A stretch of 64,000 bases of DNA from Nitrospira sp. (GCA_005116835.1 SWDM01000011.1:23915-87914); one strand, 5' to 3'; shown: positions 44,671-53,206, numbered from the stretch's first letter. Numbers and translations are program-made. Notes: generated by a model from the letters alone, not told the origin.

Positions 44671-44828
44671 ACGCTTTACAGGCAACTAGTTATGAGCACC
44701 GGTGTGAGTGCTGATAATAAAGGCGTTATTTAAATAAAACAATGTGCGACTCAATTCTGACTTCGCAGGAGCAGCTTGCCCAAGACGAAGCCTCTTGTAA
44801 CGCTGGTGTCATTGCAGGAAACTGCATC

Positions 44829-45377
44829 GTGGCCGACATATACTCCAAGACGAAGCGCTCGGAAATCATGTCTCGCATCCGAGGGCGAGGAAACTTCAAG
44901 ACTGAACTGGTGCTAGCGAAGCTACTCCGGCAGCATCACATCATCGGCTGGCGTCGCCATCTCAAACTCTTTGGCAATCCTGATTTTGTCTTTCGGAAAC
45001 ATCGGCTCGCAATATTTGTGGACGGGTGCTTTTGGCATGGTTGCCTGAAACACGCATCCCAACCCACGACTAACCGGGCATTCTGGAAAAAGAAGCTGCT
45101 CCGCAACAAGGATCGTGACCGGTTGGTGACCCGCACTCTGAAGACACGTGGATGGCATGTGCTTCGGATATGGCAGCACGAACTAACCGGCAAGAGCGAA
45201 GTTCGGTGTGTGTCGAGAATCAGGCAAGTACTGGATTGCGGCTCGGGAGGGCGAGAAAAGGGGTTGAGGGTCTTTGTTGGAGGACAATTCAAAGGGGTCG
45301 GGAGTCTTTGTTGCCCGCCTCGTCCGCGCCCTGGGCACCTTCTCTTCTTCGCCCGGCCTTCTCTCCTGGTCTGTTGA
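44829..45377 (+). CDS. vsr: Vsr-type very-short-patch repair endonuclease
   Basis: From GTG 44829 (AGGAA upstream) the protein opens VADIYSKTKRSEIMSRIRGRG, the Vsr N-terminus; an ATG at 44742 would add 29 residues. The catalytic region reads GNPDFVFRKHRLAIFVDGCFWHGC with Asp and His as in family members, and FWKKKLLRNKDRD follows. Vsr nicks 5' of the T in T:G mismatches formed by deamination of 5-methylcytosine, protecting hosts of Dcm enzymes. The conserved domain ends near 45235; the last ~45 residues are encoded by repeat-like DNA and are unlikely to be functional. Confidence 0.9.
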   Translation: MADIYSKTKRSEIMSRIRGRGNFKTELVLAKLLRQHHIIGWRRHLKLFGNPDFVFRKHRLAIFVDGCFWHGCLKHASQPTTNRAFWKKKLLRNKDRDRLVTRTLKTRGWHVLRIWQHELTGKSEVRCVSRIRQVLDCGSGGREKGLRVFVGGQFKGVGSLCCPPRPRPGHLLFFARPSLLVC

Positions 45378-45427
45378 GCTTTGCTCTCTGAAGGGGTATC
45401 GTTTCGGTGAGGATTTGCGGATCGCCC

Positions 45428-45688
45428 ATGCCCGAGAAATTGGACACATCTATTGGAGACAGGCTGGCTCGGCAACGGACTGAGTTGGCGAACGAGCGCA
45501 CGCTGCTGTCGTACATCAGGACCGCGATGGGGCTTTTCATTGTTGGTATTCCGGCTGTGTGGTGGCTGGAGCTGCCCGGCGTTCAAGCAATGGGTGTGTT
45601 GTCGTTGGTGGCGGGTGTCGCATTCCTGGGGGTTGGGGTTTGGCGATTCTTCTCCATCAAAGCGTGGATCGATCAACGACCGGACTAG
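45428..45688 (+). CDS. DUF202 small membrane protein (YidH-like)
   Basis: 86 residues from ATG 45428. DRLARQRTELANERTLLSYIRTAMGLFIVG is the DUF202 pattern, with two transmembrane helices and a charged tail. Function unknown. It follows a 70-bp repeat-like stretch after vsr. Confidence 0.9.
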   Translation: MPEKLDTSIGDRLARQRTELANERTLLSYIRTAMGLFIVGIPAVWWLELPGVQAMGVLSLVAGVAFLGVGVWRFFSIKAWIDQRPD

Positions 45689-45708
45689 ATCCGCGAATTC
45701 TCGACTCG

Positions 45709-45805
45709 TCCGCGCGCGGGACGCTACCTTCATTGTGGCTAGGATCAGTTGGCGCCTGCTAGAAGGACAGGGGACTATCTTTAAGATGGTCCGTCGGAAG
45801 CTGCA
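45709..45805. repeat. Diverged ~97-bp repeat, family D copy 1
   Basis: Shares GAAGGACAGGGGAC and ATCTTTAAGA, and a parallel TCCG(C/T)GCGCGGG beginning and GGAAGC end, with 49359-49458. Non-coding. Confidence 0.6.
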
Positions 45806-45996
45806 AAGGTGCTCCCCCAAAGTAGATTTTACCGATTGCATTACGCCGGTTGGTTGCCTAGGCTATACACACTCAACTTCTATCCCATCATTGCGTAAGA
45901 GGTCAGTCTTCGTGATGATCATTCCATTACACATTGTTTTCGCACGAATTATTTCCTGTCTGATGATACCCGCTATTTGAGCGGGGAGAGGAGGGT

Positions 45997-46413
45997 ATGA
46001 TGGCTGATGTGATTCGGACCGCTCAGTATTTCAAGGTGCAGATTGGGGATAAACCTGGGACATTGGCCGGCGTGCTTACTCCGTTGCGTGCGGCTGGAGT
46101 GAATCTGCTGGCCGTGCATGCGTTTCCTCGGAGTCGCCGCACACAGGTGGATGTGGTGCCGGAAGATCCCACATCGTTCAAGGCCATCGCGAAGGCGCAT
46201 AAGTTGAAAATGCAGGGACCGAAAATGTGCTTGCTGATTGAAGGCGATGATCGCCCAGGAGCGATGGCCGATCTGACCGATCGACTCCGGTTAGCCAAGA
46301 TCAACATAATCTCGGTGACCGGCCTCTGTGCCGGCCAGGGACGCTTCGGAGCCATTCTCTGGGTCAATCCGCGGGACGTGAAAAAAGCCGCAAAAGTTTT
46401 GGCGTCGGATTGA
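45997..46413 (+). CDS. Tandem ACT-domain protein
   Basis: 138 residues made of two ACT domains: FKVQIGDKPGTLAGVLTPLRAAGVNLLAVHAF and LLIEGDDRPGAMADLTDRLRLAKINIISVTGL. Start follows GAGAGGAGGG. ACT pairs bind amino acids or other small ligands to control metabolism. The second domain retains the GDDRPGAM loop, so a ligand-binding regulatory role is likely; the ligand is unknown. Confidence 0.85.
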   Translation: MMADVIRTAQYFKVQIGDKPGTLAGVLTPLRAAGVNLLAVHAFPRSRRTQVDVVPEDPTSFKAIAKAHKLKMQGPKMCLLIEGDDRPGAMADLTDRLRLAKINIISVTGLCAGQGRFGAILWVNPRDVKKAAKVLASD

Positions 46414-46789
46414 GTCAGCTGCGCACGTCCGCTACTTCGGCATCTGCAGAAGAGCTGAAAAGCGAGCTGAAGTTATACTGTCTGGCTGGATGAGGATTCT
46501 AAGACCCAATCCCTGGCGAGGGATCCCAATCATTCTGCGTCGATTAGAATGCGTGCACGAAGTGTCTTAGACGAGAGGAAGTCGATTTCGTAAAAGAAGC
46601 AAGCAGTCTTCGATGTGCGCGTGCCCCATCGTGTCACCTCAGTAGGTGAGTCCCTTCACTCTGCAGAAATCCATCTCGCCTAAAGCTGCTGATCTCAGCG
46701 AATTTTCTCGATCGGTCAAAGGCAAGCTTCTTGCTCAAAGCCCCATGCGACAGTGTTACACCTACCTATTTCTCGCAAGGAGGCTTGAT
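46414..46789. other. 376-bp intergenic leader
   Basis: No credible gene before the ribosome site AAGGAGG at 46778. The frame open from 46646 lacks a start with a ribosome site. I see no riboswitch-like structure. Confidence 0.5.
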
Positions 46790-47323
46790 ATGAAAGTAAA
46801 TCACATGCTCGTTGCAGCGGCGCTGACCGCGTTTGTCATGGCACCGGCCGCGTTTGCCGACAGTGGAAAGGGAAAAGGCGGAACTGGTGGGACTGTTACG
46901 CCAGGCACCTCAGGCGTGGCAGATACCAGACTGGTCGCGAAGTTGAGACCAGTGACCAGTCAGGACTCCCTCTTCGAAGGGCATGTGGTCCTTCGGACGA
47001 GTGGAGGAGGGCGAGGCGAGTTTGAATCGCGGGTGGAAGTGCCCCAGACATTACTCGGCCCCGATCCGGATAACCTTCAGCCCATCCTGATGTTGTCCAA
47101 TGGGATCCCATGCACGATGGTATTCGACGAGATTGAACCGGTCTCCGGTGTGGTGGAATATAAGGTGAGCATTCGGAGCCGGAACGGAGTGATTGTAAAT
47201 CGGGCTGGCTTCTGCGGAGCAGTGGGAGCATCGCCAACCATTCCTGTCGTGAATCTCAACGATCGCGCGACTGTGGATATCGGTGGCGATACGCTGCAGG
47301 GATTCTTTGCCGCGAAGCGGTAA
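46790..47323 (+). CDS. Secreted hypothetical protein, 177 residues
   Basis: ATG 46790 with AAGGAGG seven bases upstream. A signal peptide (MKVNHMLVAAALTAFVMAPA, cut after AFA) precedes a Gly-rich strip and a beta-rich domain with two cysteines (NGIPCTMVFD and GFCGAVG) that may form a disulfide. I do not recognise a family. Confidence 0.75.
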   Translation: MKVNHMLVAAALTAFVMAPAAFADSGKGKGGTGGTVTPGTSGVADTRLVAKLRPVTSQDSLFEGHVVLRTSGGGRGEFESRVEVPQTLLGPDPDNLQPILMLSNGIPCTMVFDEIEPVSGVVEYKVSIRSRNGVIVNRAGFCGAVGASPTIPVVNLNDRATVDIGGDTLQGFFAAKR

Positions 47324-47489
47324 CGGCTGCATTCTCAATACGTGGGGAGGGTCGGGGGACGAACCCGTTCCTCTCCGCGTCGGGCTCACCGGTCCAACTT
47401 ACGGCGCTCATGTTCAGGACCTCGAAGTTGACCCACCAACCAGAACGCCATATCGAACCTGCATTGACTCCTGGGGTCGTGAGTTGCGG

Positions 47490-48140
47490 TTAGACTCCTA
47501 CCTTCTGGCTGAGTTTGCGAAACTCCTCGCGCGCGGCGCTCACGATCTGCGGCGGCGCCTTGTCGGGGCTTCCGGCATCGAATGGAGGTTGCGGATCGTA
47601 CTCGAGGAGAAGTTGAACGAGTTGTGCTGCGCCATCTCCGAACTCTTCGGCAACCAGGGTGAGCGCCATGTCGATTCCGGAGGACACACCGGCCGCGGTA
47701 AAGACCTTGCCGTCGCGGACGACCCGCTCTTTCGTCGGGATCGCACCAAATTGCTTCAACACGTCGAGTGCAAGCCAATGCGTGGTTGCCTTCAACCCTT
47801 GCAACACACCGGCGGCTGCAAGGCCCAATGCACCGGTGCACACGGACGTGGTCCACTTGGTTGTCTTGTGCACCTGCGTAATCCATTCCAAAACCACGGG
47901 ATCGCCCATCACCGCTTGCGGATAGGCGGTGCCGGGTACCAGCAAGATGTCGGGCCTGGGAACTTCATCAAGGGTGTAGTCCGCCATCAAGCCGAGTCGC
48001 CCGAAGTCGGTGCGCTTCATGCCCTTCTCGCGCGCCACGAAACGCACATCGATACCGAGCCCCGGTGCCTGCAGTACCTCATAAGGGCCGATTGCATCAA
48101 GCGCTGTCATGCCGTCATATAACAATATTGCCAGTTGCAT
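47490..48140 (-). CDS. DJ-1/PfpI-family protein (isonitrile-hydratase-like)
   Basis: 216 residues. The nucleophile elbow is TSVCTGALGLAAAG and a downstream His lies in ATTHWLALDVL, as in isonitrile hydratase-type members of the PfpI group. Start MQLAILLYDG at 48140. It is next to, and co-directional with, a GlxA-type paralogue, with a 72-base gap. Confidence 0.88.
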   Translation of the reverse strand: MQLAILLYDGMTALDAIGPYEVLQAPGLGIDVRFVAREKGMKRTDFGRLGLMADYTLDEVPRPDILLVPGTAYPQAVMGDPVVLEWITQVHKTTKWTTSVCTGALGLAAAGVLQGLKATTHWLALDVLKQFGAIPTKERVVRDGKVFTAAGVSSGIDMALTLVAEEFGDGAAQLVQLLLEYDPQPPFDAGSPDKAPPQIVSAAREEFRKLSQKVGV

Positions 48141-48212
48141 GGTCTCTCCCTCTGCCATCGCTTGTTATAGGTTTTTGAAAATATCCTGCCTTGTCACTTA
48201 TTCCTTGAGAAA

Positions 48213-49232
48213 TCAGCCATCCTTTGTATTGGCTCCGGTTGTGCGGAATCGCTTGTGATAGTCCTGGGGGGTGATTCCCCTGTGACGCTGGAATGTGCGC
48301 CGTAACTGTTCGCGACCGGTGAAGCCGCAGTCCCGGGCGGCCACGTCAAGTGAGATGCCGCTTGTTTCAAGCAGGCGTGCTGCATGCTCCAAGCGTAGTT
48401 TTTCCAGATAGTATGCCGGCGTGTCGCCGGTTTCCAACACGAAGACTCTTGCGAACGTACGTTCACTCATGGCAGCTCGTGAGGCCATCGCTTCCACGGT
48501 GATCGGCTCTTGGTAATGGTCTGCCAGCCATGACAACAGGGAGGTCAACCGCCGTCCCTCAGTGGCCTGGGCTTGTAATCGCGTGCTGAACTGGGATTGC
48601 CCGCCGGGGCGTTTGAGATACAGGACCAACATGCGGGCGACGGCGAGAGCGGCTTCTCGACCCAGATCTTCCTCCACCAGCGCCAGGGCGAGGTCCATAC
48701 CGGCAGTGATGCCGGCAGAGGTGAAGATATTCCTGTCTTTGACATAGATGGCATCCGGCTCGACTGTCACCTTGGGATATTCTTTGGCCAGGCGTTCGAC
48801 ATCCATCCAGTGTGTGGTTGCACGACGGCTCTCGAGCAACCCGGCTTCGGCAAGGGCGAACGCGCCGGTGCAGATGGAACCGATCCGACGAGTCCGACCG
48901 GACATGGCTCGCAGCCAGGCCAGCAGCCTACGATTCCCCAGCACGTGCGCCATATCGGGGCCGCCGGCCACGAGCAGGGTATCTGCCTGCCCATGGAAGT
49001 CACGCCACGAGCCGTCGGCGACAAGGCTAAGCCCTGACGTCGCGCGGAAGGGGCCGGCGCGATCGGCGAGCACCACGAGCTGGTAAGGGGGAACTGAATC
49101 GCCTTGTGCAAGGCGGGACGAGAGGGCAAACACGTCGTGCGGGCCGGTAATATCCAACGCGGCGGCGCCCTCGAAGCCGAGCAGAACAATGGTGCGCGTC
49201 TTGGTCTTACGAGAAGTAGTTCGAGACTTCAT
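48213..49232 (-). CDS. GlxA-family transcriptional regulator (DJ-1/PfpI plus AraC HTH)
   Basis: 339 residues. The N-terminal half is DJ-1-like (SICTGAFALAEAG), and the C-terminal ~100 residues are an AraC HTH (TVEAMASRAAMSERTFARVF and LEHAARLLETSGISLDVAARDCGFTGREQLRRTF). Such regulators sense small molecules through the DJ-1 domain and activate nearby genes; the PfpI gene downstream is the obvious target. Confidence 0.93.
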   Translation of the reverse strand: MKSRTTSRKTKTRTIVLLGFEGAAALDITGPHDVFALSSRLAQGDSVPPYQLVVLADRAGPFRATSGLSLVADGSWRDFHGQADTLLVAGGPDMAHVLGNRRLLAWLRAMSGRTRRIGSICTGAFALAEAGLLESRRATTHWMDVERLAKEYPKVTVEPDAIYVKDRNIFTSAGITAGMDLALALVEEDLGREAALAVARMLVLYLKRPGGQSQFSTRLQAQATEGRRLTSLLSWLADHYQEPITVEAMASRAAMSERTFARVFVLETGDTPAYYLEKLRLEHAARLLETSGISLDVAARDCGFTGREQLRRTFQRHRGITPQDYHKRFRTTGANTKDG

Positions 49233-49358
49233 GACGTCATCCTCCCACGACTCGCCCTATGGCGCAATGACAAAGATACTGCAATAACTGCCATGCACCA
49301 TCAGCTTTTTCTTTCAACTAGGGAGAAGGGAAAGGCGGCAGGAGCCATATTCGCCTTA

Positions 49359-49458
49359 TCCGTGCGCGGGGAACAGTATCTTGATCGAAGCGAGGATCGA
49401 TTTGAGCTGGCTGGAAGGACAGGGGACCATCTTTAAGAAAGGCCGGCGGAAGCCTGCA
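49359..49458. repeat. Diverged ~100-bp repeat, family D copy 2
   Basis: Parallel to 45709-45805 (GAAGGACAGGGGAC, ATCTTTAAGA). Located in the gap upstream of 49502. Confidence 0.6.
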
Positions 49459-49501
49459 TTTTCCCATTGACGCGATTATGCGAACTTTGGGACGATGATG
49501 C

Positions 49502-49732
49502 GTGTATTTCGAGCTTCTGGGTCAGATTACCCACATCAAGACATTCGCGGTTGGCTCACGGATTCGGGAAGTTGCGCGGCTTCGTAAGCTGTATGGGATA
49601 GGTCGCTGGCGAAAGCGGAAGGGGATTGCGAGAGTTCGGCTGATCGATGGAAGTGTGCAGCTTGCCGAAGTGCACTGGTATGAGGCAACGGGAATTGGTC
49701 GAAAAGAATACAAGATTAAACGATTGTTGTGA
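49502..49732 (+). CDS. Conserved small basic protein
   Basis: 76 residues starting with GTG. Highly basic (VARLRKLYGIGRWRKRKGIARVRL) and ending in a positively charged strand. The pattern HWYEATGIGRKEYKIKR resembles a widespread conserved hypothetical family. It is paired with the next gene (9-base gap). Function unknown. Confidence 0.6.
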   Translation: MYFELLGQITHIKTFAVGSRIREVARLRKLYGIGRWRKRKGIARVRLIDGSVQLAEVHWYEATGIGRKEYKIKRLL

Positions 49733-49741
49733 GGCTGATTG

Positions 49742-49978
49742 ATGAGAAAAGCTAAAGCTGCATCAGCACGCTTGGTCATCTGTGTGGAGAACAAGGGCTA
49801 CTCGGTGTCTCTGGAAAAAAGAAAGATCTATGTCGCGCTGGCCGATCATCAAGCCGCGAAGCATGGTCATGTGCGAGTCATTGACGAGTCCGGCGAAGAC
49901 TATCTGTATCCGAAACAGTTCTTTCTGCCTGTCACCTTGCCTCAGTCCATTCGGAAAGCAGTCCTGAAAGCGGCATAA
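49742..49978 (+). CDS. Small conserved protein, partner of 49502
   Basis: 78 residues from ATG 49742, with GAGG upstream; an adjoining TTG at 49739 is also possible. The central section KIYVALADHQAAKHGHVRVIDESGEDYLYP resembles a conserved family of unknown function found next to a small basic protein. The pair is probably co-transcribed. Confidence 0.65.
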   Translation: MRKAKAASARLVICVENKGYSVSLEKRKIYVALADHQAAKHGHVRVIDESGEDYLYPKQFFLPVTLPQSIRKAVLKAA

Positions 49979-50153
49979 AGAAAGCCTCATTTGCCCTATT
50001 CTGGCCGTAGGATATCTCCGGCGACATCCGCATCCTCAGCAACCACTCCCTGAACATTGAATCAGCAAGATAGGGAAGTTATGCTGATTTTCTTATCGCC
50101 TCGCCCGCGCGCGGTGATGGTAACTCTGTCGAAGACATAATCGGAAGCAATGG

Positions 50154-50681
50154 ATGAAACCAGGAGCGAACGAGAAGGCCGGGCCTATCACAGACTTTCT
50201 AGTGAAAGACCACGGGCGGCTGGAAGCACTGCTGCAATCGGCTGTGGCGCAGGTCGGCTCTGTCGATCAGGGATTGTACGATCAATTTCGAGCCGGGCTG
50301 CTCCGCCATATCGGTATGGAAGAAAAGATTCTTCTGCCTGCTGCTCAGCGACTGCGAGGCGGGGAGCCACTTCCGATCGCATCCAAGCTTCGGCTCGACC
50401 ATGGGGCCATCGCGTCATTGCTCATGCCGCCTCCTACGGCTACTATCATTGCGACGATCCGTGCCGTGCTCAAGGTCCACAATACAATCGAAGAGGGTCC
50501 GGGTGGGCTGTATGAAACCTGCGACGAGTTGGCAAGTTCAGAAGCGGCACAGCTCCTGGCCAAACTCCAGGCTGCACCGGAACTGGCTGTGCTGCCTTGC
50601 TCCGATGGTCCCGCCGTAATGCCGGCTGTCCAGCGGGCTTTGGAGAGAGCTGGTTATCAACTTCTGGACGATAAAGTTTGA
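50154..50681 (+). CDS. Hemerythrin-like cation-binding protein
   Basis: 175 residues. Four-helix-bundle His motifs are evident: DHGRLE, RHIGMEEKILL, LDHGAIASLL and VHNTIEE, the di-iron ligand pattern of the hemerythrin family. Such proteins bind O2 or NO or repair iron-sulfur clusters. It directly precedes the Crp/Fnr-type regulator in the same direction. Confidence 0.85.
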   Translation: MKPGANEKAGPITDFLVKDHGRLEALLQSAVAQVGSVDQGLYDQFRAGLLRHIGMEEKILLPAAQRLRGGEPLPIASKLRLDHGAIASLLMPPPTATIIATIRAVLKVHNTIEEGPGGLYETCDELASSEAAQLLAKLQAAPELAVLPCSDGPAVMPAVQRALERAGYQLLDDKV

Positions 50682-50796
50682 GAGACGTATACTCCAGCAA
50701 CGAACTAACAAAATGTAGCTGGAAGTTTTCTGACACGCAGAACTGTTTGTGCCCAGTTCGCGCACGGCGGTATACTCGGCGAGGGAGTTCACATTC

Positions 50797-51450
50797 ATGC
50801 CACGAAAACGCTCCAAGACATTCGACCCCAAAGCTTTCCTTGCCACAGTCGGCCGAGGTAAAACCACTCAGTCGATTGGCAAAAAGAAAATTATCTTTTC
50901 GCAAGGGGATGCGGCTGATGCCGCGTTCTATATTCAAGAAGGGAAGGTCAAGCTTACGGTAATTTCCCACCAGGGGAAGGAAGCTGTCGTCGCGATACTG
51001 GGGCCAGGGGATTTTTTTGGCGAGGCCTGCTTGGCTAGCCAGACTACTCGTTTGGCGACTGCGACGGCTTTGGTTGCTTCCACGATTGTGCGCATCGAGA
51101 AAACCGCCATGATTCGAGTCCTTCATGACGAGCCCGCCTTCTCCGAGCTGTTCTTGGCCTATGTGTTATCCCGCAATCTGCGAATCGAAGAGGATTTGGT
51201 GGATCAGCTGTTTAATTCCAGCGAGAAGCGGCTTGCGAGGGTGTTGCTGTTGCTGGCCCACATTGGGAAAGAGCGCAAGCCTGAGCCGGCCTTGGCGAAG
51301 ATCAGTCAGGAAACGCTGGCTGAGATGATCGGTACGACGCGGTCCCGCGTGAGTTTCTTTATGAACAAGTTCCGTAAATTGGGCTTTATCGAGTACAATG
51401 GCGGCCTGACCGTGCATAGCTCTCTCCTCAACATCGTCCTCCACGACTAA
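50797..51450 (+). CDS. Crp/Fnr-family transcriptional regulator
   Basis: 217 residues from ATG 50797. The cyclic-nucleotide-binding-like beta barrel (KIIFSQGDAADAAFYIQEGKVKL and GPGDFFGEACLA) is followed by a winged helix with ISQETLAEMIGTTRSRVSFFMNKF. No N-terminal cysteine cluster of the FNR type is present, so it is not an oxygen-sensing FNR. The link with hemerythrin suggests O2/NO-related control, an inference. Confidence 0.9.
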   Translation: MPRKRSKTFDPKAFLATVGRGKTTQSIGKKKIIFSQGDAADAAFYIQEGKVKLTVISHQGKEAVVAILGPGDFFGEACLASQTTRLATATALVASTIVRIEKTAMIRVLHDEPAFSELFLAYVLSRNLRIEEDLVDQLFNSSEKRLARVLLLLAHIGKERKPEPALAKISQETLAEMIGTTRSRVSFFMNKFRKLGFIEYNGGLTVHSSLLNIVLHD

Positions 51451-51656
51451 TTTCTTCTTCATCCTCCGTGCCATTGCCGGAAACAGGCCCGATGCTTGCC
51501 TGGAAAATATTCCTCAATGTGAGCTGTATTGAACAGACTTCCATTCGACAGAATGGCAGAATCTTGCCTAACTTCCACGTATCCTACGTGTGAATCATTA
51601 ATGAACTATCAATGAACTGACAGATTCTCCCATTCGATGAAGCGAGGAGTCTTGTG

Positions 51657-52106
51657 ATGGAAAGAGGCAGATTCGAGACCATGCTGGCCCATTCCGTGTC
51701 GAGCATGCCGCAGGAGCAGAACGTAAGAAGTACAGAGGAAGACCAGGCATCTCATGTGACGTCCGGCCTAACCATTCCTCTGGGAAGCAGGCGCGAGGCA
51801 CGCAAGGACCATCAGGATCTCTGTTCCTATGAGATGCTCGATGCCACAGAGGAAGGGTCTGCGGTCATTGAGGAAGGAACAGCCTTCGCACTTAATCGGA
51901 GCACGGAAGGGATACTTCTCCTCATGCGCCGAGCCCCCCAAGTGAAGCACCTGATCGAAGTGCGTAGCTCCCGACAGGGGTGGGGTGGGACCGTAGATGT
52001 CTTTGGTGTCCAATGGACTAAGACCATTCCGGTAGAATCATTCGAAAACTTGTATCTGGTTGGGTGCCGACGGATGTTTGGCCCCTGTGACGATATGTCG
52101 TTCTAG
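51657..52106 (+). CDS. PilZ-like small protein, paralogue of 28637-29080
   Basis: 149 residues from ATG 51657 (GAGGAG seven bases upstream). Shares AFALNRSTEGILLLMRRAP, VQWTK and LYLVGCRRMFG blocks with the 28637 protein. A degenerate PilZ-type beta barrel is likely; cyclic-di-GMP binding cannot be shown. Confidence 0.6.
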   Translation: MERGRFETMLAHSVSSMPQEQNVRSTEEDQASHVTSGLTIPLGSRREARKDHQDLCSYEMLDATEEGSAVIEEGTAFALNRSTEGILLLMRRAPQVKHLIEVRSSRQGWGGTVDVFGVQWTKTIPVESFENLYLVGCRRMFGPCDDMSF

Positions 52107-52290
52107 ACTCGCATTGCTCAGGAACGTTTCTGCTGGAATCGTCGAGGTTGTGGCGAGAGGCTAGGGGGAAGACCAGTGGCATGTTTCCTCACTCGTCAGT
52201 GCCTTTCGGATAGGGTTTTGAGGTCTTGCCACGAACCGCTCCGGATAAGGCCTGCCTGCACTGCTGTTCTCTATAAGAAAGGTTACCCCT

Positions 52291-52656
52291 ATGGCACACC
52301 CCATAACCATCTCAGAACGAATTATTGAATCCCTGCGCCGTACTCCAGATTGTCGCCTCGATGATTTGGTTGTGAGCTGCAAGAGTTTTCCTCTGCAAAC
52401 TGTGCTCTCCGAGGTAAGCCGTCTGAGCCGGGCGGGTCAATTGCAGTTGACCCTCATCAGTACTGGTGCCTTTACCCTGCAACTGCTGAGCGCGAATTCT
52501 AAACTAAGACTTGTGAAAAGCGCTTGTCCTGAGGGAGAGGATCATGAAAAGGCAGAAAGCTTATTCTCAGAAGAGGAAGAACGATCAGACCTCATACCCA
52601 GCGCGCAGAGCCAGCGCGTGCGAGACTATCCCCAACGCTCGCTATCTGACTTGTAA
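52291..52656 (+). CDS. Hypothetical protein with winged-helix-like N-terminus
   Basis: 121 residues. ATG 52291 after GAAAGG. The N-terminal section ITISERIIESLRRTPDCRLDDLV followed by VLSEVSRLSRAGQLQL resembles a short winged-helix unit; the C-terminus is acidic and polar. No family was recognised. It lies between the PilZ-like and zinc-ribbon paralogue genes. Confidence 0.55.
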   Translation: MAHPITISERIIESLRRTPDCRLDDLVVSCKSFPLQTVLSEVSRLSRAGQLQLTLISTGAFTLQLLSANSKLRLVKSACPEGEDHEKAESLFSEEEERSDLIPSAQSQRVRDYPQRSLSDL

Positions 52657-52791
52657 TGAAGCGGAGTTGGAGACCCTGATGTCGAAGGGCGAGTCGACCT
52701 AACATTGTGTGATGGTTCAGGTGGAGGTAACCTCGCATCCTATAGTCGCTCCGCAGCCATGTGGCTAGGCCAGTTGCATGAGGAGACGCGT

Positions 52792-53001
52792 ATGAGCTGT
52801 CATCGGTGCCATGGATTATTGGTTAACGACCAGTCTGCGTTAATGACCCACTATGATTTGAGAGCAGAGACAGGCTTCACAGGCTCGACGTTACGATGCA
52901 TTAACTGCGGATACGTTGAGGATCCTGTGGTTCGGGCCAATCGACTGAGTCAACCCGAGGGAGATCCTCCGGTTGTTCGGAGAACTCGCGCAGTGTGCTG
53001 A
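52792..53001 (+). CDS. Small zinc-ribbon protein, paralogue of 27497-27709
   Basis: 69 residues from ATG 52792 (GAGGAG upstream). CHRC and CINC form the same two-CxxC ribbon as the 27497 protein, and the following VEDPVVRANR matches its VDPVIATHR. A second member of a small lineage-type family; function unknown. Confidence 0.7.
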   Translation: MSCHRCHGLLVNDQSALMTHYDLRAETGFTGSTLRCINCGYVEDPVVRANRLSQPEGDPPVVRRTRAVC

Positions 53002-53206
53002 TGTAACTCTCCCAGTGTTCGCTTCCGGAATCAGAAAACGTCGGAGGCATCCGAAGTTTGAAAGTAGGATGTCTCAGTTGGGGTCAAGGCGGGCCTTCCA
53101 AGTTAGCAGTCAAACGCTTTCCTCACGAGGCACTCTGCTCCTAAGCGCCTGCTTGAGGGCATTTGCGGTCATTGAGGAATGACAGGGTTCCAGCGATTTC
53201 CCGTGG

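Noticed and set aside
40320..45250. Complete type II restriction-modification system
   Set aside because: A methyltransferase and Vsr are present, but none of the neighbouring proteins has a recognisable restriction nuclease motif.
40205..45377. Prophage or integrative element interpretation of the methyltransferase island
   Set aside because: No integrase, phage structural genes or attachment repeats were found; only palindromic repeats adjoin it.
44936..45841. Minus-strand open frame of 301 codons over vsr and DUF202
   Set aside because: Antisense to recognised genes; no motifs.
47283..48122. Plus-strand open frame of 279 codons
   Set aside because: Antisense to the DJ-1/PfpI gene, which has clear family residues.
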